Origin: Candidatus Gastranaerophilales bacterium
Lineage (GTDB): Bacteria > Cyanobacteriota > Vampirovibrionia > Gastranaerophilales > Gastranaerophilaceae
Direction: 5' to 3'
NCBI GenBank assembly: GCA_944323395.1
Contig: CALUSI010000011.1
Coordinates: 1-64,000, forward strand
DNA length: 64,000 nucleotides
Made by a program: the position numbers and the translations under genes. The stretch's first letter is position 1; each line of letters begins with the position of its first letter. Positions 17,668-25,932 of the stretch are shown piece by piece. The notes under the pieces are model-generated. The model did not search any database. It was not told where the DNA came from and worked only from the letters and a program-made list of their open reading frames with translations.

Positions 17668-17716
17668 AGTTTTTATTATAAATCAAATAAAATACATATA
17701 GTTAAATAAGTATTTC

Positions 17717-17770
17717 AACGCAGTATATTATATTTTATTTAATGCGTTGTAATATGTTCTATTTGAACAT
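17717..17770. promoter_or_regulatory. Paired inverted repeats between divergent genes
   Basis: Two dyads lie between the PLD gene and the XRE regulator: AACGCA...TGCGTT (17717-17748, 20-base gap) and ATGTTC-TATTT-GAACAT (17754-17770). Their position 45 bases upstream of the regulator fits operators for autoregulation and perhaps for control of the divergent gene. Confidence 0.4.
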
Positions 17771-17814
17771 TTTAGAAATTAACATATTATGTAGTGTTTT
17801 ATTATGGTGGTATT

Positions 17815-18150
17815 ATGAATAATTCAAAAATTATAATTGGTAGAACAATAAAAAGATTTAGACAAAAAAAAGGTGTAACACAGCTTTTTTTAGCAGAAAA
17901 GGTTGGAGTTTCAGAAAAACAAATATCTAAAATTGAGACTGGTATACATTATCCTAAATTTGAAAATTTTGTAAAAATTTTAGAAGCATTGGACATTACT
18001 TTAAAAGATTTTGCGGATGATATTCAACAAGATAAAACAATATCACAATCAAAAAAAAATTTTATGAAGATAACAAACAAACTTTCGGATTCTGAACTTG
18101 ATATACTTACTACAATAGCGAAACAAATAGAGAAGCTAAAAAAAATATAG
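17815..18150 (+). CDS. XRE-family helix-turn-helix regulator
   Basis: A 111-residue DNA-binding protein. Residues 8-65 form a Cro/C1-type HTH: IGRTIKRFRQKKGVTQLFLAEKVGV carries the first three helices and EKQISKIETG the recognition helix, then ILEALDITLKDF. The C-terminal 40 residues (DSELDILTTIAKQIEKL) are helical and probably dimerise. The ATG at 17815 was chosen over the in-frame GTG at 17794 because GGTGG lies at ribosome-site distance. It probably regulates itself through the dyads upstream; other targets are unknown. Similar stand-alone regulators occur both in prophages and as resident genes. Confidence 0.88.
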   Translation: MNNSKIIIGRTIKRFRQKKGVTQLFLAEKVGVSEKQISKIETGIHYPKFENFVKILEALDITLKDFADDIQQDKTISQSKKNFMKITNKLSDSELDILTTIAKQIEKLKKI

Positions 18151-18252
18151 TGTTAAAAAATAAAACACAACTGATTGACTATGGTATTTATGTTTGATAT
18201 AAATAATAAATAGCACAATATATATAGCAATTTGAAAATCAAAAAATGCTAA

Positions 18253-18342
18253 GGAGAGGTGTCCGAGTGGTTTAAGGTGCAAACCTGGAACGTTTGTGCA
18301 GGGGAAACTCTGCCGTGGGTTCGAATCCCACCCTTTCCGCCA
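18253..18342 (+). tRNA. tRNA-Ser (anticodon GGA)
   Basis: Class II tRNA: acceptor GGAGAGG pairs with CCTTTCC, anticodon stem CAAAC/GTTTG around CTGGAAC (anticodon GGA, reads TCC/TCT), a long variable arm, T arm GTGGG-TTCGAAT-CCCAC, discriminator G and an encoded CCA. Confidence 0.95.
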
Positions 18343-19000
18343 TTTATTTTCTTTTATTAAGTTTGAAAAAATAGAAACCAATTTTAAAAAAATTTTAATT
18401 ATATGGAAAGATTAGCAATCCAAAAAGGTAAATTGAGGTCTTATTTTGTAAATAATACGATGGTATATACTTATCTTTTTAACTATTTATACAGGAAAAA
18501 TTCTATGATTAGTAATTAAAGATTTACTTCACTCAATGGGTACTGTTTTATTTCCTATTAATAATATTAGTGTCAATATAATCAATAAAAAATTCGAAAA
18601 TTAGAAGTTGAAGAGGACTTATTGTTGATTGGTATATAAATTAAAATTTCAATTCGTTGATTAATTTACAGGAAAACTACCCAGATAAATATCTCTTGTT
18701 TTATAGATTGGCAATTTTGCTTCCACTACTGTTTGAGATTGACCATTGTCTATTATTGCTATTTGCCTCGGGTTTAAGAAATATTCAATATAATTCTCTT
18801 TTTCTAATGTGAAATTACTTTTAAATTCTGCTTTTTATTGATTAATTTTTTAGCAAAAGCTTGCTCTTGAAAATATCTATAATTTTTAATAATTTAGTGT
18901 CTATATCGACATTATCTTTAGATCTGAAAATCATTAATGTAGTACTTAATTTAGGACAAATTATTTATAAATTGATATAATAAAAGAATTAAATGAAAAG
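18343..19000. other. Intergenic stretch with a decayed gene
   Basis: About 660 bases between tRNA-Ser and recG. Bases 18343-18660 show no gene. Bases 18661-18934 hold the minus-strand remnant described separately. No repeat or RNA gene was recognised. Confidence 0.6.
18661..18934 (-). pseudogene. Decayed gene remnant, family unknown
   Basis: On the minus strand two overlapping frames read like ordinary protein. From the ATG at 18934 the frame gives MIFRSKDNVDIDTKLLKN, then FQEQAFAKKLINKK. After the T5 run at 18832-18836 (A5 on the coding strand) the neighbouring frame continues AEFKSNFTLEKENYIEYFL, NPRQIAIIDNG and LYKTRD-like sequence ending GSFPVN and a TAA at 18661. One extra A would join them into about 91 residues. 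Upstream stops and missing flanks suggest only part of an older gene remains. I do not recognise the family. Confidence 0.5.
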
Positions 19001-21418
19001 TTAATTATAAGAATCTAATTCATTAATTGCATTCAATGTATATTTAATGTATTGTTGCAAAGAATGTGGATATTTTTGTATTGGACAAGATTTAATATAT
19101 TCTTTTGCATCGTTTCTGGCTATTTCCAATATATGCAAGTCTTTTGTTAAATCAGCCAGATGAAGTTCAACCAATCCACTTTGTCTTATACCTAAGAACT
19201 CTCCTGGACCTCTAATTTCTAAATCTTTTTCAGCAATAACAAAACCATCATTTGTTTGAACCAAAACATTTAATCTGTTAATTGTGTCTTCATTTTTTGT
19301 TGAAGAGACCAAAATGCAATATGATTGAAGACTATTTCTACCAACCCTGCCTCTTAATTGATGCAATTGAGATAGTCCAAATCTTTCTGCATTTTCAATC
19401 ATTATTACTGTTGCATTAGGAACATCAACTCCTACTTCAACAACAGTTGTACAAACCAAAATATCAAAAACCTTATTCTTAAAATCAGACATTACTTTAT
19501 CTTTTTCATCTGTTTTCATTTTTCCGTGTAGAAGCCCAATTTTTAAATCAGAAAAAATACCGTTTTGAAGATTTTCAGCCTCTTTCGTAGCCGCTTTTGC
19601 TGACAATGTTTCTGATTCATCAATTAAAGGAAAAACAATATATGCTTGATGACCCTTATTTATTTCTTCACGAATTAACTCATATGCTTTTTTCCTTTGA
19701 GAAGCAGTTAACAACGCTGTCTTTATTGGTTTTCTACCTTTTGGAAGTTCATCTATAATTGTTAAATCTAAATCACCGTGCACAGTAAGAGCTAATGTTC
19801 TTGGTATTGGAGTAGCTGTCATTGTAAGCATTTGAGGTACTTCTGCTTTATTTTTCAATATATTTCTTTGTTTAACACCAAAACGATGCTGTTCATCAAT
19901 TACTATCGCACCTAAGTTATTAAATTCGACATTATCTTGAATCAAAGAATGAGTACCGACGGCAATATTAATTTGACCGTTTCTTAAATCTTTTTCAAGT
20001 TTTTCTCTTTGTTTTTTTGTATTAGAAGAAGTAAATAAGGCAACATTTAACCCCAAAGGTGTTAGCCATTTTACAAAGTTGTTAAAATGCTGTTGAGCTA
20101 ATATTTCAGTCGGAGCCATTATTGCTGTTTGAAAACCGTTTTCAATCGCTGCCAGAAGCATAATACAAGCAACAACCGTTTTACCGCTACCGACATCTCC
20201 TTGCAATAGTCTTTGCATTGGCTTATCAGAGTTAATATCATTTAAAATTTCATTTACTGCCTTTTTTTGGCCATCAGTTAATTCAAATGGTAAACTTTTT
20301 ATAAATGTATGAACCAAACCATCATCTTTTATATTTAAGGCAACAGTTTTATATGATTTAGATGTAAAATCTCTTAAGGAAAGCATTTTTAATTGTAATA
20401 AAAATAACTCTTCATACACTAACGTAAATCGAGCAATTTCTAACTGTGAATTATCGGGCGGAAAATGAATCACTTCAATTGCTTTTTTTCTATCATACAT
20501 AGAGTATTTTTCTATAAATTCATCAGGAACAAGATTCTCAATGGAAGGTTTATATTCTTCTATAGCATTATGTATAGCCTTTCTTAGTGCTTTTATATTA
20601 AGATTCTCTACCAAAGGATAAACAGGCACAATTCTTGCTAAATTTAAGTTATCATTTTCAACAATATTTTCACCTAAAACTTGAAACTGAGGTTTATCAA
20701 TTGTCATTTTTGCTGAAAACTTATCAAATTTAGCACTTCCTGAAACAATTATTGAAGCACCTTTTGGAAACTGCGACTTGTATCTTTCTATCGAGAATTT
20801 ATTAATTTTTGAATAAAAGAAATTTAAATCTAATGTTCCGGATTCATCGCTAACCGAAACTTTAATTATAGTTAAATTTTTCTTAGTTGTATAAGCCTTT
20901 AAAGCCGATATTTTTCCATAAATAGTAACACTTTGATTTTCTTTCAATGACTTTATTAAACAACGAGAGGAATAATCTATATATTTTTTGGGGAAATAAC
21001 TAATTAAATCATATATAGAAAAAATACCAAGTTTATTTAGCAAATATCCAAACTTTGGACCAACTCCCTTTAACATGACAACATCTGCATCAAAAATAGA
21101 TTTAGAAACTTCTTTTTCCTTTTCTTCTTCTGCTGCTTTTTCTATCTGCATTTCTTTTTTTAATATAGTAATAAATCTATTAATTGTTTTTTTTCGTTGA
21201 AAAATATTTTCTTGCGGATAAAACTCAAAAGACTCAATGACCGGAAGCCATTTAGGATTTTTTCCGGAAAGTTTATAAATATATTTTAATTGCTTTATCA
21301 TAAATCCGGAGAAAGCAGATTCTTTTCCCATAATGTTTATATATTTATATTTTTCTTCAACTTGAATAGCACGCTTAATTTGTTCTATATCAACATTATC
21401 AAGATAATTATTAAACAT
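19001..21418 (-). CDS. recG: ATP-dependent DNA helicase RecG
   Basis: RecG reverses stalled replication forks and migrates Holliday junctions. The wedge/OB domain (about 160-260; VTIYGKISAL, SGTLDLNFF) is followed by the helicase core: Walker A GDVGSGKTVVA, DEQHRFGVKQR (motif II), TATPIPRTLA (motif III), and the C-terminal GLSQLHQLRGRVGR. The length of 805 residues exceeds the common 680-700 because of an N-terminal extension of about 110 residues ahead of the GVGPKFGYLLNKLGI segment. Such extensions are known in cyanobacterial RecG. The ATG overlaps the stop of the upstream cyclase gene by one base, so the two are probably co-transcribed. Confidence 0.96.
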   Translation of the reverse strand: MFNNYLDNVDIEQIKRAIQVEEKYKYINIMGKESAFSGFMIKQLKYIYKLSGKNPKWLPVIESFEFYPQENIFQRKKTINRFITILKKEMQIEKAAEEEKEKEVSKSIFDADVVMLKGVGPKFGYLLNKLGIFSIYDLISYFPKKYIDYSSRCLIKSLKENQSVTIYGKISALKAYTTKKNLTIIKVSVSDESGTLDLNFFYSKINKFSIERYKSQFPKGASIIVSGSAKFDKFSAKMTIDKPQFQVLGENIVENDNLNLARIVPVYPLVENLNIKALRKAIHNAIEEYKPSIENLVPDEFIEKYSMYDRKKAIEVIHFPPDNSQLEIARFTLVYEELFLLQLKMLSLRDFTSKSYKTVALNIKDDGLVHTFIKSLPFELTDGQKKAVNEILNDINSDKPMQRLLQGDVGSGKTVVACIMLLAAIENGFQTAIMAPTEILAQQHFNNFVKWLTPLGLNVALFTSSNTKKQREKLEKDLRNGQINIAVGTHSLIQDNVEFNNLGAIVIDEQHRFGVKQRNILKNKAEVPQMLTMTATPIPRTLALTVHGDLDLTIIDELPKGRKPIKTALLTASQRKKAYELIREEINKGHQAYIVFPLIDESETLSAKAATKEAENLQNGIFSDLKIGLLHGKMKTDEKDKVMSDFKNKVFDILVCTTVVEVGVDVPNATVIMIENAERFGLSQLHQLRGRVGRNSLQSYCILVSSTKNEDTINRLNVLVQTNDGFVIAEKDLEIRGPGEFLGIRQSGLVELHLADLTKDLHILEIARNDAKEYIKSCPIQKYPHSLQQYIKYTLNAINELDSYN

Positions 21419-23382
21419 TATTTTATACTCAATACTTCATAAATATCTATTGGTTTAGACTTACCTTTTATACTTACCTGGCTTAATTTTACAACATCAA
21501 CATAATCTTTAACAAATTCATATGTTGAGTCACTTATCAAAAATTGTGTTTTTAGAATCTGATTATATGCTTCAATTCTATAAGCCAAATTTACATTGTC
21601 ACCAATAACCGTATACTCTAACCTTTCTTCAGTACCAATATTTCCGGCAAAAACTTCACCTGTATTTATACCAATACCAATATTAATTATTGGTTTACCT
21701 TCTAAAATAAGTTTTTCCCTCAATATTTTAACTTTATCAACAATTTCAATTCCACATTTTATAGCATTCATAGCGTGTTGAGAATTTTTTATTGGTTCCC
21801 CAAATACAGCTAAAAGACCATCTCCCATATATTTATTTACTATTCCATGATATTTACCAATGATTGGTTCAATAGTTGAAAAATATTCATTTAAAATTGA
21901 AGATACTTCTTGCGGAGAAAGTTTTTCAGAAATTTGTGTAAAATTCCTAATATCAACAAATAGTATTGTTACAACTGCTCTTACACCTCCTAATTTCAAT
22001 TTATCAATATCAGCTATAACCTTTTTCATTACATCTTTTGAAACATACTTACCCATTGCATGCTTTAACATTTCACTTGTCTTATCTGTTGTAACTATAG
22101 AATATATATTTTTTAATATCGCAACAGAATACATAGTTAAAATTGGGGTAATAGGCGGAACTAAGACATTTATAAAATATTCATATAAATAATAAATAAA
22201 ATATATAGATGAAAGCATCGTTGTAAATAATATATTATTTTTGAAATTTCTAAAACCTCTTACTATGAAAAAAGAAAATATTAGAGTTATAAGAAGCGTA
22301 TAATCATTTTTATTTATTGACTTAAAAGAATTATCAATCATATTATTAATCATTGTTGCATGAACATCAATATCAGCTTGTTTCTTTAAAATTTGCGTTT
22401 CACTTAGCTGATCCCAGACATTTCTATCTGCATTTAAACCAATTACAATAATTTTATCTTTAAATTCTGTCAAAGGAATTTTAGAGTTTTTCCCATTTTT
22501 TAAATTGTAATATGATATTAAAATATCATCAGCAGAAAACTTTTTATACGAATAATATGAAGTTTTCGGTTTATACCAATTTATATTAGAGAAAAATCCA
22601 TATATAGTATTACCGATATAATCTTTCTTTTTTGTATAATATATCGGCATTTTTAGTGTATTACAATTATCATCTGTACATAAATAATCATCATATAAAA
22701 TAAATTTATCAATGCCCATATACATTGCATATGCACTAAGCGCTATTGATGGCAAATATTCGCCATTAAAATATACAACAGGCGTGTAATTTCTTACTAT
22801 TTCATCTTTATCTTCTGTAATAACAGATGAAGCAAGAAATTTTGTATTTAATAAAAAATCTTTAGGTAAATGAATTACAGCTTTATATGATGGTATTATT
22901 TTTCTTGTTGTTTTATCAATAATTTTTACATTTGACTTATTTTGAAATATAGAAAGATATTCTTGAGGTAGAACATCACCTGCAACATTAGAATTAAGTA
23001 AAATATAACTGTTTATAAGGTTATTTTGTTTTTTTAAACTTTTAAAAAATATATTATCTGCATTTGGTCTATACGTATCTGGAAATACAATAAGATTTTG
23101 AAATATAATTGCTTTTGCACCAGCTTTTTTTTCTAGGAAATAAAACATATCAGAAAAAAGATCTTTGCTCCAAGGCCAAGGAATTCTTTTTAATGATTTA
23201 TTATCAATTACAATTAATACTATATTATCTGATGACTGTTTGTTCTGAACATTTACTATGATTTTAGTAAATGTATCATTTATCTTATTATCTAAAAACG
23301 TTGATGACAATATATAAACACCAACAGAAATAATAAAAAATGTTAAAATAATTAATAATTTAGATGTAAAATTTTTGTTCAT
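21418..23382 (-). CDS. CHASE2-domain adenylate/guanylate cyclase
   Basis: A 654-residue membrane receptor cyclase. Order: N-terminal membrane helix (about 8-26), extracytoplasmic CHASE2 sensor (about 30-330; VLIVIDNKSLKRIPWPWSK is the typical DDxSL-WPW start), three membrane helices (about 345-430), then a class III cyclase domain (about 455-640). Both metal-binding aspartates are present (LFVDIRNFT and YMGDGLLAVFG), and VIGDNVNLAYRIE carries the Asp and Arg of the nucleotide site. It should make cAMP (possibly cGMP) in response to an unknown external signal. It overlaps recG by one base, an unusual pairing. Confidence 0.92.
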   Translation of the reverse strand: MNKNFTSKLLIILTFFIISVGVYILSSTFLDNKINDTFTKIIVNVQNKQSSDNIVLIVIDNKSLKRIPWPWSKDLFSDMFYFLEKKAGAKAIIFQNLIVFPDTYRPNADNIFFKSLKKQNNLINSYILLNSNVAGDVLPQEYLSIFQNKSNVKIIDKTTRKIIPSYKAVIHLPKDFLLNTKFLASSVITEDKDEIVRNYTPVVYFNGEYLPSIALSAYAMYMGIDKFILYDDYLCTDDNCNTLKMPIYYTKKKDYIGNTIYGFFSNINWYKPKTSYYSYKKFSADDILISYYNLKNGKNSKIPLTEFKDKIIVIGLNADRNVWDQLSETQILKKQADIDVHATMINNMIDNSFKSINKNDYTLLITLIFSFFIVRGFRNFKNNILFTTMLSSIYFIYYLYEYFINVLVPPITPILTMYSVAILKNIYSIVTTDKTSEMLKHAMGKYVSKDVMKKVIADIDKLKLGGVRAVVTILFVDIRNFTQISEKLSPQEVSSILNEYFSTIEPIIGKYHGIVNKYMGDGLLAVFGEPIKNSQHAMNAIKCGIEIVDKVKILREKLILEGKPIINIGIGINTGEVFAGNIGTEERLEYTVIGDNVNLAYRIEAYNQILKTQFLISDSTYEFVKDYVDVVKLSQVSIKGKSKPIDIYEVLSIK

Positions 23383-23472
23383 AGAATAATTTTAGCTTAA
23401 TAGATATAATTTGCAAAAAATTAACCATTGGTAATAAAATATAAAATATGTTAGCATTATATAGATAAAAAT

Positions 23473-25863
23473 ATGAAAATATTCAAGAATATAAAATTTA
23501 TTGATTTATTTATTACAACTTTTATATCAATATTTATTTGTGTCCCGCTATACAGTTTTTTATTCAAAATATGTACATATTCCAATTTGCATGATTTCTA
23601 TGTAGGAACATCAATATATTTCGATCATAATAAATATTTGGATATAGGTATTTATTTTGTATATTTATTATTTTTTTTCATACTGTTACCGATGATTAGT
23701 TATTCAAGACGAAAATTCTGTAAACCTGTAAAACAAACAGAAAATGAAAATAAACAAAATATAAATAATTATTCAAATGTTCTTACTAAAATAAAAGATT
23801 TATTGTTAAAATATCAATTTATCGGTGTTTTCGGTTTTGTGTTCTTATATCCTTTCAATTATGGCTTTTATCCTGTTATATTTGCAATTGTTATTTGTTT
23901 AATATTACTCTCCTTGTATGATGTATGGAAAATAAATAAATATGAAAATAACAAACGGTTTTCTGTCTTTATACTGACTGCTGTCGTCTTTGTGTTTCGA
24001 TTTTATTCCTATATAGTTACTTATGGACCTACGGATGATCATCATTTTGGAGAAAAATTTGCTACTTTTTTTATGCATAATAGCTATAATCTAGAATATT
24101 ATAAAGAAATAATGCTAGTTCATGGTTATTTGGATGTAATACCGAGTTGGATTGGTTGTTATTTCTTTAATGAAAATAATGTTTTAGGTTATTCATTAGG
24201 TGAAATTTTTTTTAGAAATTTATTGATTATTTTAACACTGTTTTCTGCATTTTTAATTTTTGATAAAAATAAATTATTTGTTGTTCCTTTATTATTTTTT
24301 AAAGGAACCAATATAACGGTTTTATTTCTAACAACGTATTTGTTACTTTTGAAAGAATCTTTTTTGAAACAAAGGTATATATGGTTGAGTGTTTATTGTA
24401 CTATATCTTTTATTTTTTGTATGATCTGGACTACAATAGGCAGTTTTTGGCTTGTGGCAAGCACGCCTTTGCTAATTCATCAAATAATTAAAATATATAA
24501 TTTAAGTGATAATAATAAGATGATAAAATTATTTTTTTCATTTTTGCCTTTTTCTTTGTTACTCTATTTCTCTCATTCAACAATTTATGAATATTTTAAA
24601 GAAATGTCGGCATATGTAAGTGGAAATTTGCTTGTATTCGGTAATTTATTTGGTGAGTTGAATCTAACGTTTTTTAGTTTGCTAAAATATGGTTTTAAAC
24701 TTTTTGCTTTGTTCTTTCTCCCTGTTTTAGTCTGTGAATTATTAACTCGGATAAAAAAGAATGAAAATACTACATTAGTCTATTTTCTATTGTTTGCAAT
24801 TATTTTACCTATAATATCAATAAGTTATACTTTAGGAAGAACTGATTTAGGATGTTTTTATCGAATAGAATTTATTTCACAAGCATACTTACTTGTTTTC
24901 CTACCATATTTTCTATATAAGTTTTCATCAAAAAAGTATAATCATTTTTTATTATTTATTATGATTTGTATATTGTTATTTTCACTTTTTAATTTTTCTT
25001 CTAAATTTAAAAGTCCGCAAATTAATAAACGCGAATATTATCTTAATAATGTTGGTAAAATTGCTTTAAAAGAAGACTATGCAAAAAGGGTTGAGAATGT
25101 TAATCGTTTTGTCGAAATGAATTCAGATTCAGATTCTGTATTCCTTGACTTAACAAATAGAGGGATGCATTATTTATATTTAAATAAGAAAATACCAATC
25201 AAATTTGTTTCTTTTTATAATGTAATATCTACAAAACAGTCTGTTGCAATAACTGAGAAATTAAAACGAAATCCTCCAGATGTTATATTAATTGATTCTG
25301 ATTCAATTTTTCATGATAATGTTCATCTTTCATTAAGGCTAAATTCATTATATAAGTGGCTCTTGCTTTCAAAAAAATACAAATTAAAAATTGATAATGA
25401 TAATATATTCCTTATTAAAAATGAAGAATATACGAATTATACAAATAAGGAAATGTATATATTAGATAATGTTTTAGGCTTTCGCAATTTGAACTATTTG
25501 CCTGAAGTTTGGGGAAACTCAATTAAGAAATTACCATTAAATGAAGTTAAAGCAGATATCTATATTTATAATGACAAATCACAAATAAAGATAAGATTTG
25601 TTAATCCAATATCAGGAAGTTTATATGATTTCTTATATATAGAACCAGTTATTCCTCTAAAAGAAAAACATAATTTTTATGTTCAAATAAATAATTCAGA
25701 TTCTGAAATATTTTGTAGAACCAAAAGAGGTGGTAGAATGCTAATTCCGTTGGATAATTATCCATCTTGGTTACTAAATGAAAAAATAGAAGAAATAAAT
25801 ATATATTCAAATAAAGCATTAAAAGGTAAATACACAATAAAATTCTACAAACGAAAAATGTAA
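23473..25863 (+). CDS. Multi-spanning membrane protein, GT-C-like
   Basis: A 796-residue protein with about a dozen hydrophobic helices (through about residue 520) and a soluble C-terminal part (about 520-796). After the helix near residue 180, the loop TYGPTDDHHFGEKFATF has the acidic pair expected at the catalytic site of GT-C glycosyltransferases, which use polyprenyl-phosphate sugars at the outer face of the membrane. No better family match is visible. The C-terminal part has a beta-rich tail ending in KFYKRKM. It is divergent from the cyclase gene 90 bases away. Function is inferred from topology and the DDHH loop. Confidence 0.6.
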   Translation: MKIFKNIKFIDLFITTFISIFICVPLYSFLFKICTYSNLHDFYVGTSIYFDHNKYLDIGIYFVYLLFFFILLPMISYSRRKFCKPVKQTENENKQNINNYSNVLTKIKDLLLKYQFIGVFGFVFLYPFNYGFYPVIFAIVICLILLSLYDVWKINKYENNKRFSVFILTAVVFVFRFYSYIVTYGPTDDHHFGEKFATFFMHNSYNLEYYKEIMLVHGYLDVIPSWIGCYFFNENNVLGYSLGEIFFRNLLIILTLFSAFLIFDKNKLFVVPLLFFKGTNITVLFLTTYLLLLKESFLKQRYIWLSVYCTISFIFCMIWTTIGSFWLVASTPLLIHQIIKIYNLSDNNKMIKLFFSFLPFSLLLYFSHSTIYEYFKEMSAYVSGNLLVFGNLFGELNLTFFSLLKYGFKLFALFFLPVLVCELLTRIKKNENTTLVYFLLFAIILPIISISYTLGRTDLGCFYRIEFISQAYLLVFLPYFLYKFSSKKYNHFLLFIMICILLFSLFNFSSKFKSPQINKREYYLNNVGKIALKEDYAKRVENVNRFVEMNSDSDSVFLDLTNRGMHYLYLNKKIPIKFVSFYNVISTKQSVAITEKLKRNPPDVILIDSDSIFHDNVHLSLRLNSLYKWLLLSKKYKLKIDNDNIFLIKNEEYTNYTNKEMYILDNVLGFRNLNYLPEVWGNSIKKLPLNEVKADIYIYNDKSQIKIRFVNPISGSLYDFLYIEPVIPLKEKHNFYVQINNSDSEIFCRTKRGGRMLIPLDNYPSWLLNEKIEEINIYSNKALKGKYTIKFYKRKM

Positions 25864-25932
25864 AAGTATATTTGATGACATAAAAATGTCTTTATAATAA
25901 AATAAAACATATATTTTAAAGAGGATTGAGAT

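Noticed and set aside
18136-18381. Minus-strand open frame across tRNA-Ser(GGA)
   Set aside because: Typical translated-tRNA sequence (GWDSNPRQSFPCTN); not a gene.
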